A stretch of 64,000 nucleotides of DNA from a virus, in the IMG/VR virus record IMGVR_UViG_3300043436_003696, positions 1-64,000 of that record. One strand, 5' to 3'. This document shows, one piece after another, positions 1 through 9,120 of this stretch. Both the position numbers and the translations under genes were made by a program. A model generated the notes under the pieces. It made no database searches and had not been told where the DNA came from. It saw only the letters and a program-made list of their open reading frames with translations. Numbering within the stretch: position 1 is the stretch's first letter; every line of letters begins with the position of its first letter.

Positions 1-2
1 GA

Positions 3-233
3 AGCGAGCAGTGGAAACTGTTTAAGAACGGCACACAATGGGAAAGCGCAACAATTACGAGCCTCTATACGGGGGTTAATAGTGCTATAGGTTCGTTGAA
101 TGGAACTGCATCATTGCTCACATTTGAAGGCACTGTATCAGAATTGATTTCGTTCCCCTCCGTCCTCTCCACCACCAACCGACAAACAATTGAACGTAAC
201 CAAGGGCAATTTTATGGAATCACAATAATTTAA
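3..233 (+). CDS. C-terminal end of a tail fibre/adhesin-like protein (partial)
   Basis: The reading frame enters from the left edge and ends at TAA 231-233, leaving 76 residues. The stretch with SEQWKLFKNGTQWES, then EGTVSELISFPSVLS, TTNRQTIERNQG and YGITI resembles the last strands of concanavalin A/LamG-type domains, where a 'G-x-SE-hhh-...-LS-xx-R-xxhE-x-Q-x-x-YGI' ending is common in Bacteroidota surface proteins and phage fibres. From this I infer a receptor-binding or fibre protein. Base composition is clearly richer in G and C than everything downstream, which suggests recent acquisition. The N-terminus and true length lie outside the window. Confidence 0.6.
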   Translation, partial: SEQWKLFKNGTQWESATITSLYTGVNSAIGSLNGTASLLTFEGTVSELISFPSVLSTTNRQTIERNQGQFYGITII

Positions 234-244
234 AACAATAAAAC

Positions 245-505
245 ATGATAACAATCAAACCAACAAGTTTAGGTGTACTAGGTACAGCCGAACAGTTACA
301 AGTAACAGTCCATGGATTTACAACAGATGCAACAACTACTGGTACTTATTGGGTGTTAAAAACAGCCGAAGGTAAACAAATAGCAGAAGGTACTTATTAC
401 CTAACAAAAGATGAATTTGAAGCATGGGGTGCTAATAATGTGTATGTAGAAAATTTAGTATTAAATTTTTTAAACTTAGAAAGAAAATTAATTGAAAATT
501 CATAA
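245..505 (+). CDS. Hypothetical 86-aa protein downstream of fibre gene
   Basis: The product is 86 residues, starts at ATG and begins 11 nt after the fibre stop. It has no signal peptide or membrane segment. It is rich in Thr and beta-branched residues in the first half (TTDATTTGTYWVLKTAEGK), ending in a charged helix-like tail. I do not recognise a family. Its place right behind the fibre gene would suit a fibre-associated or chaperone protein, but this is only inferred from position. Confidence 0.6.
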   Translation: MITIKPTSLGVLGTAEQLQVTVHGFTTDATTTGTYWVLKTAEGKQIAEGTYYLTKDEFEAWGANNVYVENLVLNFLNLERKLIENS

Positions 506-514
506 AAAATTTGG

Positions 515-541
515 TTTTTACTAATTTTTTTTTGTAAATTA
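515..541 (+). promoter_or_regulatory. Possible phage promoter-like AT motif
   Basis: The gap 506-575 holds TTTTTACTAATTTTT followed by TGTAAATTA. Nearly the same arrangement occurs at 12918-12943, in front of the next gene that lacks a close upstream neighbour. It does not match the host TTG-N20-TAnnTTTG form. It could be a target of the phage polymerase, but low complexity makes chance similarity quite possible. Confidence 0.25.
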
Positions 542-575
542 GCATTTTTTTAAATTTAACCTTAATTAAAATTTT

Positions 576-1058
576 ATGTCAAGTAACTCACAAAAACAAG
601 AAAACACAAAAAGTAAAAATGGTTTTGAAATAGATATTAAAACCTTAGCTAGTAAAAAACAATTAGTTATCTCTATTATAGGTACAGATAAAATTGAAAA
701 CGAAATAAAAGATAAAAAAACTTATTTTGTTAAAAAGTTTTTACAACAATATAATTTAGCTACAGAAAAAGAAATTAAAGACAATTCAAGTAATTTTGAA
801 AAAGAAAAAGAAGAACTTTTTTTTGAAACTGCTGTTGAAAATAAAGATGGATTATTAACTTACACAGATAATATTCCAAATACAAATAAAGAACAAGGTA
901 AAATACGTTCACGTAAACTTCATGAACTTGTTGAAAAATCTAACACTTCACTAGAAAGTAAAAAAGTATGGTTTGAACCTGTTATTTGTAAAGAAGAAAA
1001 AATACTTAATACTATTGACGAATTTACAAAAGAAGAATTAAAAGGGTATTTATTTTAA
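576..1058 (+). CDS. Hypothetical charged 160-aa protein
   Basis: The 160-residue product is soluble, Lys/Glu-rich and probably helical, with no hydrophobic segment. The N-terminus (SSNSQKQENTKSKNG) looks disordered, and a central KEKEELFF segment is followed by a globular-looking C-terminal half. No family is recognised. It opens the small-gene run that leads into the lysis-type genes (20-nt gap to the next gene). Confidence 0.6.
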   Translation: MSSNSQKQENTKSKNGFEIDIKTLASKKQLVISIIGTDKIENEIKDKKTYFVKKFLQQYNLATEKEIKDNSSNFEKEKEELFFETAVENKDGLLTYTDNIPNTNKEQGKIRSRKLHELVEKSNTSLESKKVWFEPVICKEEKILNTIDEFTKEELKGYLF

Positions 1059-1078
1059 TCATTAAAACAATTGTTATA

Positions 1079-1471
1079 ATGCCATTAACTAAACATGAAA
1101 AACAAGAAATAGTTGATGAAGTTTATAAAAAACTTCAGCCTGAACTAGAAAATTTTAAAAACAATGTTTCAACACAAATTAAAAGTATTTATTCAGAATT
1201 AATAAATAATTCTGTAGATGCTAAAACAAATTATAGTAAATTAGATAAAAAACTAGATAATTTATTATTTACTTTAGTAGGTAATGATTTAGACAACGAA
1301 AATTCTCTTTTTGCAAGATTTAAACGAGTTGAATCATTTTTAAATATTATTAAAGAAAAAAAAGCTTTTATTATAGGTTCTTGGGCTGGCATTACTACAA
1401 TTGTAGGTATTGTAATAGGTGCATTATACTTTATAATGCAAATTGTTAATTTTTTAAAAAATACTAAATAA
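1079..1471 (+). CDS. Holin-like / membrane-anchored coiled-coil protein
   Basis: The 130-aa product has a long helical, charged N-terminal region (residues 1-95) and one strong hydrophobic segment near the C-terminus, about residues 100-124 (IIGSWAGITTIVGIVIGALYF), followed by a short basic tail. This layout fits a C-tail-anchored inner-membrane protein. It shares its last base with the next gene (TAATG) and sits directly before an endolysin candidate and spanin-like genes, so a holin or antiholin role is a reasonable inference. Similar tail-anchored helical proteins can have other roles. Confidence 0.6.
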   Translation: MPLTKHEKQEIVDEVYKKLQPELENFKNNVSTQIKSIYSELINNSVDAKTNYSKLDKKLDNLLFTLVGNDLDNENSLFARFKRVESFLNIIKEKKAFIIGSWAGITTIVGIVIGALYFIMQIVNFLKNTK

Positions 1472-1779
1472 TGTTTGATTTTTCAAAATTTAATTGGAAA
1501 GAAGCTACTTCAAACAAAAACGGTAAATCTTCAGTAGGATTATTTATTTGTTTTTGGTATGCTGCATCTTTAATATTTTTAACTGTTATTTCTGGTATAA
1601 CTTACTTTATTAAATGGATTGATAAAAATTCTATTAATAATATTTTATTATTTGTAGGTGTTCAGATGCCTATTGTTTTAACTTATTTATTTGGAAGGTC
1701 TACAATAGAAAATACTACTAAAACAACTACAACAGAAATTGGTAATAACGATTTAAATTATAAAGAAATTAAAGAATAA
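1471..1779 (+). CDS. Holin-like protein with two membrane segments
   Basis: The 102-aa product has two clear hydrophobic stretches, about residues 23-47 (GLFICFWYAASLIFLTVISG) and 57-73 (ILLFVGVQMPIVLTYLF), and a polar Thr-rich C-terminal tail. Small size, two membrane spans and a place between a tail-anchored protein and the endolysin candidate fit a class II-type holin. There is no sequence motif that proves it. Confidence 0.6.
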   Translation: MFDFSKFNWKEATSNKNGKSSVGLFICFWYAASLIFLTVISGITYFIKWIDKNSINNILLFVGVQMPIVLTYLFGRSTIENTTKTTTTEIGNNDLNYKEIKE

Positions 1780-1783
1780 TAAT

Positions 1784-2221
1784 ATGGAATTAAATGTAAA
1801 ACGTATTTGGAATAATGAAAAAAAACTTTATTGTGGCGGTAAATGGTTTGTTAACGGTAAATTTTTTGCATTTTCTATTGAAGATTTTGATAGAGGGTTA
1901 GACCAAACAATGCAACTTAATGAAATTGCTAAAATTAAAGTACATGGAAAAACAGCTATACCTAAAGGTAGGTATGAAATTACTATGACTTATAGTAATA
2001 GATTTAAAAGATTTATGACTTATATCGTAAATGTAAAAGGTTTTGAAGGTGTTCGTATTCATGTTGCAAATACAGCTAAAAACGTAGAAGGTTGTATTGG
2101 TGTAGCTTATGAAGATTCTTCTGATGGATTTGCTGGTGATAGTGCTAAAGCAGCAACTAAATTAGAAAAAGATATTGAACTAGCTTTAAAGAAAGAAAAA
2201 GTATGGTTAACAATAGAATAA
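1784..2221 (+). CDS. DUF5675-like putative endolysin
   Basis: The 145-aa product has the pattern of the DUF5675 family: an N-terminal 'hxRxWxNEKxLYCGGKWFVNGKFFAFSIED' region, a KTAIPKGRYEI strand, then FEGVRIHVANTAKNVEGCIGVA around residues 87-108. The family motif 'RIHxGNTxxDxxGCIxxG' keeps the His and Cys, as in L,D-transpeptidase-like catalytic folds. Members are common in lysis modules of Bacteroidota phages. With holin-like genes before and spanin-like genes after, a peptidoglycan-active role is likely, although catalysis by this family is not established as far as I know. Confidence 0.7.
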   Translation: MELNVKRIWNNEKKLYCGGKWFVNGKFFAFSIEDFDRGLDQTMQLNEIAKIKVHGKTAIPKGRYEITMTYSNRFKRFMTYIVNVKGFEGVRIHVANTAKNVEGCIGVAYEDSSDGFAGDSAKAATKLEKDIELALKKEKVWLTIE

Positions 2222-2553
2222 TTTATTTATTAGGGTTGTTGTTAATAACAACAACTTTTTTTGTTTGTATACTAGGTTATTTTTACCATAAAAATAAATT
2301 ACTAGAGGTAGAAAAAAATATTTTAAAATCTACTATACAGTTACAAGCAGAAGAAACTGTTAAAAAAACAGAACTTAAAATAGATTCATTAACTAATGAA
2401 ATAGTCAAAAACCAAAAAACAATTATAAATAACACTTTTATTTATGAACAAAAAAGTAAAAATATTGGTAGTTTGGATAGTAATGCTACTGACAGTTTAT
2501 ATAGAAGTAACCTTTGGTCAGCCTACTTTAAATACCAACAATATATCAAATAA
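2203..2553 (+). CDS. Inner-membrane spanin-like protein (Rz-like)
   Basis: The 116-aa product starts with a single N-terminal membrane anchor, about residues 6-28 (IIYLLGLLLITTTFFVCILGYF), followed by a long charged helical region likely to form a periplasmic coiled coil. This is the layout of an i-spanin. It overlaps the endolysin candidate by 19 nt and the next gene by 110 nt in another frame, as Rz/Rz1 pairs do. Assignment rests on topology and position only. Confidence 0.6.
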   Translation: MVNNRIIYLLGLLLITTTFFVCILGYFYHKNKLLEVEKNILKSTIQLQAEETVKKTELKIDSLTNEIVKNQKTIINNTFIYEQKSKNIGSLDSNATDSLYRSNLWSAYFKYQQYIK

Positions 2554-2863
2554 TGACAAAAAGATTTGGAATTTAGTATATAATAAAAATAATCAAATGG
2601 AACAAGAAATAAAACAAAAGGATTCTTTATCTGTTTTATTTGCTGCAAAGATAAAAATGTTAGATACTTTAACAATAAACCAAAAACTTATTATAAAAGA
2701 ACAAGAAAATACTAATAAAGTATTAACAGACAAAAAAAATAGTTTAGAAAAAACTGTTGAAAAAAAGAATAACAAAATAAATTTTTTAACAAGTTTAATA
2801 ATAACTGTTAGTACTGTAGCTACTATTGAAACCATTATATTAATAGCATTAATTACAAAATAA
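2444..2863 (+). CDS. Overlapping spanin-partner-like protein with signal peptide and C-terminal membrane segment
   Basis: The 139-aa product has an N-terminal signal-like stretch (residues 5-25, KILVVWIVMLLTVYIEVTFG), a long helical charged middle and a strongly hydrophobic C-terminus (about 112-137, LTSLIITVSTVATIETIILIAL). Its first 110 nt are dual-coding with the preceding Rz-like gene. Unlike a classical o-spanin there is no cysteine after the signal segment, so it is not an obvious lipoprotein. Signal plus C-terminal span recalls a unimolecular spanin layout. A second start further downstream is possible. Confidence 0.5.
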   Translation: MNKKVKILVVWIVMLLTVYIEVTFGQPTLNTNNISNNDKKIWNLVYNKNNQMEQEIKQKDSLSVLFAAKIKMLDTLTINQKLIIKEQENTNKVLTDKKNSLEKTVEKKNNKINFLTSLIITVSTVATIETIILIALITK

Positions 2864-2867
2864 AACT

Positions 2868-3002
2868 ATGGCACTATTAAAAAAATTAAAACAAATAGTA
2901 AGTAAAGTTTCAAAATTTAAAATAGAATCTATAAATTTACTTGAAAGTTTAATAGACACTATTAATACAAATGCAAGTAATAACAGTATAAAATGTATTT
3001 AA
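2868..3002 (+). CDS. Small 44-aa hypothetical protein
   Basis: This short ORF (MALLKKLKQIVSK..., ending NNSIKCI) runs from ATG 2868 to TAA 3002, starting 4 nt after the previous stop and overlapping the next gene by 10 nt. The tight packing supports expression. The sequence is a basic amphipathic helix with a polar tail. No function is recognised. Confidence 0.5.
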   Translation: MALLKKLKQIVSKVSKFKIESINLLESLIDTINTNASNNSIKCI

Positions 3003-3631
3003 ATAAATATGTAGACACATTAGCTGCTTTAGCTAAAAAACCTTTTGACTATCCAACAAAATTAATAATTAAAGGGTTTATTATTACAGCTAGACAAGCT
3101 TTAGTAAGACAGCAGTATGAAAAAACTGGGTTGTTTCCAAGTAATTCAACAGCTAGTTTTTGCCAACCATTAGAATTAAAATCTAGTAGTGAATGTTGTG
3201 GTATTGATTTAAGTTGTAATTTACCAACAACTGTTAATCAAATACCTGTTCCTATTGAAGTTAAAGATGAAGTTAATTTTTTATTTATTGGGGAATTAAC
3301 TGGTATAAAACCATTTAATTATATTAAACCGTCTGAAATTCAATATGTTAAACATAGAAAATTTAGTAATAAAGAAATTTACTACACTTGGATAAATAGA
3401 CGTATTGTTATTATTAATAAACCTAGTTTAGAAAAAATTAAATTACGTTATATACCTGCTGACCCCACTGAATTAAGTGCAATATTAGATTGTGATAATA
3501 AACCATGTTGGGATTTAGAAGAAGACATTTTTATTGAAGGTCATTGGGAAGATACTATTACTAAAATGGTAATACCTAAATTAAATACTTTACTTAATAC
3601 TCAAATTTCTGTAGATGCCGAAAACAATTAA
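2993..3631 (+). CDS. Probable neck/ring structural protein
   Basis: The 212-aa product has an N-terminal helical part and a Cys-containing segment (CCGIDLSCN) around residues 63-71, then beta-rich sequence. No catalytic motif is visible. It opens a run of three overlapping genes that precede the large tail-hub-type gene. In crAss-like phages this position, upstream of the muzzle-type and cargo genes, is held by ring/adaptor proteins of the neck and tail. I assign it by gene order and size, not by a sequence motif. Confidence 0.5.
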   Translation: MYLNKYVDTLAALAKKPFDYPTKLIIKGFIITARQALVRQQYEKTGLFPSNSTASFCQPLELKSSSECCGIDLSCNLPTTVNQIPVPIEVKDEVNFLFIGELTGIKPFNYIKPSEIQYVKHRKFSNKEIYYTWINRRIVIINKPSLEKIKLRYIPADPTELSAILDCDNKPCWDLEEDIFIEGHWEDTITKMVIPKLNTLLNTQISVDAENN

Positions 3632-4181
3632 TTTTAACACACCTGATTTTATAAAAAATTATTTAATTAGTAATAATCAAAAAGTTACTACAACTAAATT
3701 ATTTAAACTAGGTAAAATATTAAACGATTTAAATGATTTAATGTTAGATGAAATAATATTAAATAATTACCCACTACGAGTGGGTAATGCTGTTTATATT
3801 AAACTAGTTAGAAAAGAAAGAAATTTTGATAAATTAGTTCCTAACTGGGGAGAAAGTAATAAATTAAAAAAACAGATTATTGAGCGTGGAGAAAAACCAG
3901 CTTCTAAAATTGGTACATCTCCTAATGGAAATCCTATTTTTGACGATGGTAAAAAATGGATGGTGTTTTTTATAGATGACTTTTATTTAACAATACAAAA
4001 AATATATACTTACGAAAAAATAAGTGAAACTAAATATAAAAAACTAGTACCAAATTCTATTTTTTGGAAATTTGATGTATCTAGTGAAGCATTTGGTAGA
4101 CTTACTAACTACGTTAATACAAATAAAATTAATAAATTAACTGTACCTTTATATGAGCGAAACAAAAACTATATCTTGTAA
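3615..4181 (+). CDS. Probable ring/adaptor structural protein
   Basis: The 188-aa product overlaps its upstream neighbour by 17 nt and its downstream neighbour by 29 nt. It has a helical N-terminus (residues 1-50) followed by a mixed alpha/beta domain with a KWMVFFIDDFYLTIQ strand. No membrane segment or enzyme motif is visible. It lies within the crAss-type neck gene order (ring-type proteins, then the large hub protein), so a virion neck component is the best inference. Confidence 0.45.
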   Translation: MPKTINFNTPDFIKNYLISNNQKVTTTKLFKLGKILNDLNDLMLDEIILNNYPLRVGNAVYIKLVRKERNFDKLVPNWGESNKLKKQIIERGEKPASKIGTSPNGNPIFDDGKKWMVFFIDDFYLTIQKIYTYEKISETKYKKLVPNSIFWKFDVSSEAFGRLTNYVNTNKINKLTVPLYERNKNYIL

Positions 4182-5070
4182 ATACTCTTTTCAAAGATTG
4201 TTAGCTAACCATAATATTCTTCATAGTAATGAAGAAGCTAATATGATTGATTGGGTTGGTCAAGCAATGCGATTTATTGGTAAACATGCTGGTTTTACAA
4301 CTAATATTTGTACTAATGTTTATGTAGATAATTATCATACTTGTTATCCTTTAGGTACAGAAGGTATTATTGCTATAATGTATAAAAATCAATTATTACC
4401 TTTAGGTAGCGATATTTCTGGAATTGGTTATGAAAAAAAACTAGATAAAAATCCTGACAATCTTAAAATATTAGAACAAGAAACTATTTTAGAAATTAAT
4501 GGATTGTTAAAACAACAAAAAGAATTAGTAGATATGTATGCTATGACACCAACTGATGAAATAGCTGAAAAAATAGAATACATATCTGGTAGAATAAATG
4601 CTTTAGAAGTTTATAGTTCTACTTTAAATATATATCAAGTTGGTAGAGGAACTCTTAATGCTACTAATGGAGAATTTTGGAACAGTAAATTAGATTTAAT
4701 TCAAACATCTTTTGAAAGAGGTTATATAGATATTGTTTACACAAGCTTTCCTATAGATGAAGAAGGTTATCCTTTTATAATTGATAATGAATACTATATT
4801 CAAGCAATTGAATGGTATATAATTTTAATGCTTATACAAAAAGGTTACAAGCATCCTATATTTGATTGGAAAACAGCTTATGCAATGTTTTGGGGAAATA
4901 CTCAATTAGGAGAATCTGGATGGAAAGCTAAAGCAGCTAATAATGTTCGTATACCATCTTTACAAGATGCTGAAAGATTTACTAGAATGTGGGAACAATT
5001 TAGAACTAGAAGAAATTTACCATTACAATTATTTAATAGAACTGAACAAGTATTTGGTCAAATGTATTAA
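4153..5070 (+). CDS. Probable neck/tail ring protein
   Basis: The 305-aa product begins MSETKTISCKYSFQRLL and includes Trp/Tyr-rich conserved-looking segments (IDWVGQAMRFIGKHAGF near residue 32, WYIILMLIQKGYKHPIFDWKTAYAMFWG near 217-244). It is followed after 2 nt by the 1348-aa gene. Size and location match the largest of the ring/adaptor proteins that precede the muzzle-type gene in crAss-like phages. No motif proves the role. Confidence 0.5.
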   Translation: MSETKTISCKYSFQRLLANHNILHSNEEANMIDWVGQAMRFIGKHAGFTTNICTNVYVDNYHTCYPLGTEGIIAIMYKNQLLPLGSDISGIGYEKKLDKNPDNLKILEQETILEINGLLKQQKELVDMYAMTPTDEIAEKIEYISGRINALEVYSSTLNIYQVGRGTLNATNGEFWNSKLDLIQTSFERGYIDIVYTSFPIDEEGYPFIIDNEYYIQAIEWYIILMLIQKGYKHPIFDWKTAYAMFWGNTQLGESGWKAKAANNVRIPSLQDAERFTRMWEQFRTRRNLPLQLFNRTEQVFGQMY

Positions 5071-5072
5071 TT

Positions 5073-8000
5073 ATGAAAATAAAAGGAATAAATAGAAATA
5101 TTACCCCAGATGAATTACCAGAAGGATTTGTTTTAAATAATAAAAATGTTGTTTATTCTCAACAATTAAATGCTGTTGTTAATGAAAATGGATTTTTAGT
5201 TCACCAAAAAAGAAATACTGCTTCTAATCAAAAATATGGGTTAATTGAAATTAATTTAAGTGGTATTATTTATATATTAAAACCAATTGGTTGTAAACAA
5301 ATAGATAATAATGCGCTATTAATTTGGTCATGTGGTTTTGAAAAAACATATGTTAATAACGCTTCTTTAGAAGTAAAGATAGCTGAAATAGGTATTATCA
5401 CTAAAGAAGGTGAATATGTATCTTATATTAGAGATATTAATAATGAACTTGAATTTAATCCTAATTATCCTATTGTAGGAGAATTTGATTACAATTATAA
5501 AAACGAACTTATTACAGCATTTACTGATAAAAACTCTTCTCCTAAATTAGTTAATTTAACTTTTTATAAAAACAATCCTAATTTATTTCAAATAAATGAT
5601 TGTTTAATGTTTCCTAATAAATCAGATGTTAATTGTACAATACAATACAATAATACTGGTGGAGCTTTATATAGTGGAAGTTATTTTGCTGTTTTTAAAT
5701 ATAAGAAAAAAGACGGCAGTGATACAAATTACGGTATTACTAAAAATCCTATTATAATTTACGCTGATAATTTTGATACTAGTAATATTACAGCTTCACA
5801 AGGTTCTGCTCCAAATACATTAACTTCTAAATCTATTACTTTTTATATAACAGATGTAGATACTACATTTGATTATTTAACTTTATCTGTAATAAAATGT
5901 ATTAACAATCAATTTATAGCAGAAGAAGTTGTGGATATTCCTATAATAGGTAATACATTAACTTATTTATATACAGGTAATGAAAAAACTACTGCTTTAA
6001 CTGTTGCAGAAATACTAACACCAAGAGCTGTTTATAGTAAATTAGGTAAATTAACAACAGTATCTAAAAGATTATATGCTATGAGTGGTGAACAATTTGA
6101 TTTTGATTACCAACCATACGCAAATAATATTAAAGTAAAATGGACTAGTAAATTAAAAAGTCCATTTAGTAATGGACAGGACAGCCCTAAATATCAAACA
6201 GATAGATTTACAGAAAAATCTTTTCAACATAGAGAAGTATATTCTTTAAATATTCATTTAATATTAGATGGTGGTGTTATAACAAGAGGTTTTCATATAC
6301 CGGGATTAGAACCTAATTCTGGTAATAAATTATTATCTACTATTGCTCAACCAGAAGGTGTTATAGGTAAAATATTTCAAGTAGAAGATACTTGTACTGT
6401 ATCTCCTACAACAAATAATCCTACAGGAGAATCTAAAGGGTTATGCGGTCAATGGGAAAATGATAATGAAAAATATCCTAATTTAGATGCTTTTGATATT
6501 TATGATGTAGATGTAAATGGTGAAACTTCTGTTATAGGTTCATTAAAAAATAAAAATGTAAGACATCATAAAATGCCATCTATTAGATGGATGAAAAATA
6601 ACATATATTCTACTATTCCAGATTATGGTAGAAGTTTTTTAGATTGTTTAGGATTAGAGTTTACAGATATTAAATTTCCAAAAGAATTACTACCTAAAAT
6701 AAAAGGTTATGTAATTTCTTATGGTGAAAGAACTGGCAAAAACAATACAATCATTGGTCAATCAATGTTTGTAAATGCAGCTTATTCTCAAGGAACTTCT
6801 GGTTTATCTTTTGGTAGTAATGGAGTTAATTGTACAGCATATCAATTTAATAATACTCAAAGCAATTTTTGTGTTACTGATATAATTAGATTTTATGATT
6901 CTAATTTGCTTAAAAATAAAATTGCTTTTAATAACGGTTATTTAATACAAGAATTATATACTCAAAATAAACCTATTTTATTTTATGAAAATAAAAATGG
7001 TTCTGGTTCTATAAATAATATACAAACATACGGTTTGAATTTTACTGAAACTACAAGAACAAATGTTTTTAATACTGTTGGTAATTCAGAAATTTATAGA
7101 GGAATTGCTTTTAATTTATATGTAAATAGTCAAATTATTGCTAATAAATCTGGGTTAGAATTTGATAATAGATATTTAGAAGATACTTTAATTTGTAAAT
7201 TAAATAGAGGATTACCAACTTTAACTGCAAATGCTAGATTTGATACTAGTAATGAAAGTTTAAATAATAAAAATATTCAATATTATTTATCTACATTAGC
7301 TATTATTAATTATAATCCGTATTCTAATTTTTATGCCCAAAAACCTGTTTCTACAGGAGTAATAAATCCTATAATAGGTTTTGTAAATAATTCATGTAAA
7401 ACATATTCTGGAGATACTTATATTACATATAATACTTTTAACACTTTAGGTTGGGGTGCTAGTCAATCAACAGTAGGTACTGGTACTTATGATGAATTTA
7501 AAGGTATAAGAACTTTTCATACTTTTTTATGTGAATCCACATTACCTTTAGATTTAAGAACTATTACTGATTCAGATGTTAATCAAAGGTATTTTCCTAG
7601 ATATGGTGCTAATTTATTAAGAGATTTAAATAATAGATGGAATGTTACATGTAATTTTTGGGATGATAGTATTTTAAAAATAAATAATTTAACTCCTTTA
7701 ATATTAAACAATCCTTATCAAGAAAATTTTTCTAAATTTGATTTTAGAATATTTAGAAGTAGTCCATTGTCTAAAGAATCATTAAGTAACAATTGGTCTA
7801 TATGGTTAACAAACGATTATTATGAAGCAAATAAAAACAAAGGTAAGCTTACTAATATACAAGGTGCTGATAGGAATTTATACATACAAACTAGACAAGC
7901 TTCGTATTATACTACAGGTAATGAGCAATTAAATACTGATGAAGTTACAGCTTTTGTAGGTGTTGGTAATATATTTGAAAGAGAGCCAATTGAAATATTA

Positions 8001-9119
8001 CCATCTGAAGAAGGTACAGTAGGAACTCAAAATATGTTTTCTTCTGTATTAACTAAATATGGTTTATTAACAATAGATAGAGAAAACGGTTTTATTTGGT
8101 TATTAAATGGTTCAGAAGCTACTAATATTAGTAAAGGATTACAAACGTGGTTTAAGCAAAATTTAGACTATTCTCTTGAACGTATAGAATTTCAAGAAGA
8201 CAATCCCCTTAGTTTATTCGGTTTTACGGCAGCTTATGATTGGTTTAGTGATAGATTAATTATAGCTAAAAAGTTTTATAAGCTAACTAATACAGCTATT
8301 TCTTTATTAGAACAATCTTCAAACATATATCCTAATTTACGTTATGTAAATGGTAGATTTATTTATGCTACAAGTTCAATTAAAAAAGAAGTAGTGTTGT
8401 TTGATAATGAAGCTTTCTTTATTAATAAAAGTTGGACTTATTCTTATTCTTTTATAACACAAGAATGGTTTTCTGAACATGATTATTTACCAGATTTTTT
8501 AGTTAATACTAGAAATTTACTTTTATCATTTAAAGATAACTTTATTTACAATAATAATAATTTAAATAATAAAGCAATTTATTATAACACTACATTAAAA
8601 GATATTGATTCTGTAAACCCTGAATTAGGGCAACCATATATTTCTTATATAATACCTATATTTAATTTTAATACTAAAGATTCTAAAATATTTACAGCAT
8701 TATCTTGGTTAGCTAAAGTATTTAAAAAGCAAGTATATCAACAACAAAATACTTTTACTTCTATATTAATATGGAATGATTATCAAACTACTGGAGAAGT
8801 AGGTTTAATTAATTTTAATTTTGATAATTATTTTAACTCTAATACTAGAAATATTAAAGATACATGGATGTTTAATCATTTAAGAGATTTACTACGTGAA
8901 GATTACTTATCTACAGAAACAGAACCTTTTATATTAAATTATGACGTTAATACAGATTTATCACCTATTGATACTAATAAACCTTTTGAAAAAAGAAGAC
9001 CTTTAATAGATAAATATTTAGCTGTAAAACTTTTGCATGATAACAAAATAAATGGTATATTGCAAAATGAAATCCGAATAGAAGATGTTTCTAGTAAAGG
9101 TCAAATAGTTGAAAGATAA
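5073..9119 (+). CDS. Large tail-hub / muzzle-type structural protein
   Basis: The 1348-aa product is beta-rich, Asn-, Thr- and Tyr-rich, with no signal peptide, membrane segment or enzyme motif. The N-terminus (MKIKGINRNITPDELPEGF) has the 'G-h-N-x-x-x-x-x-x-L-P-x-G' opening often seen in podovirus tail-nozzle or stabilisation proteins. Gene order (ring proteins, this gene, cargo proteins, RNA polymerase) matches crAss-like phages, where a protein of this size forms the tail muzzle. I infer a virion tail component; the exact subunit name is uncertain. Confidence 0.6.
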   Translation: MKIKGINRNITPDELPEGFVLNNKNVVYSQQLNAVVNENGFLVHQKRNTASNQKYGLIEINLSGIIYILKPIGCKQIDNNALLIWSCGFEKTYVNNASLEVKIAEIGIITKEGEYVSYIRDINNELEFNPNYPIVGEFDYNYKNELITAFTDKNSSPKLVNLTFYKNNPNLFQINDCLMFPNKSDVNCTIQYNNTGGALYSGSYFAVFKYKKKDGSDTNYGITKNPIIIYADNFDTSNITASQGSAPNTLTSKSITFYITDVDTTFDYLTLSVIKCINNQFIAEEVVDIPIIGNTLTYLYTGNEKTTALTVAEILTPRAVYSKLGKLTTVSKRLYAMSGEQFDFDYQPYANNIKVKWTSKLKSPFSNGQDSPKYQTDRFTEKSFQHREVYSLNIHLILDGGVITRGFHIPGLEPNSGNKLLSTIAQPEGVIGKIFQVEDTCTVSPTTNNPTGESKGLCGQWENDNEKYPNLDAFDIYDVDVNGETSVIGSLKNKNVRHHKMPSIRWMKNNIYSTIPDYGRSFLDCLGLEFTDIKFPKELLPKIKGYVISYGERTGKNNTIIGQSMFVNAAYSQGTSGLSFGSNGVNCTAYQFNNTQSNFCVTDIIRFYDSNLLKNKIAFNNGYLIQELYTQNKPILFYENKNGSGSINNIQTYGLNFTETTRTNVFNTVGNSEIYRGIAFNLYVNSQIIANKSGLEFDNRYLEDTLICKLNRGLPTLTANARFDTSNESLNNKNIQYYLSTLAIINYNPYSNFYAQKPVSTGVINPIIGFVNNSCKTYSGDTYITYNTFNTLGWGASQSTVGTGTYDEFKGIRTFHTFLCESTLPLDLRTITDSDVNQRYFPRYGANLLRDLNNRWNVTCNFWDDSILKINNLTPLILNNPYQENFSKFDFRIFRSSPLSKESLSNNWSIWLTNDYYEANKNKGKLTNIQGADRNLYIQTRQASYYTTGNEQLNTDEVTAFVGVGNIFEREPIEILPSEEGTVGTQNMFSSVLTKYGLLTIDRENGFIWLLNGSEATNISKGLQTWFKQNLDYSLERIEFQEDNPLSLFGFTAAYDWFSDRLIIAKKFYKLTNTAISLLEQSSNIYPNLRYVNGRFIYATSSIKKEVVLFDNEAFFINKSWTYSYSFITQEWFSEHDYLPDFLVNTRNLLLSFKDNFIYNNNNLNNKAIYYNTTLKDIDSVNPELGQPYISYIIPIFNFNTKDSKIFTALSWLAKVFKKQVYQQQNTFTSILIWNDYQTTGEVGLINFNFDNYFNSNTRNIKDTWMFNHLRDLLREDYLSTETEPFILNYDVNTDLSPIDTNKPFEKRRPLIDKYLAVKLLHDNKINGILQNEIRIEDVSSKGQIVER

Positions 9120-9120
9120 T

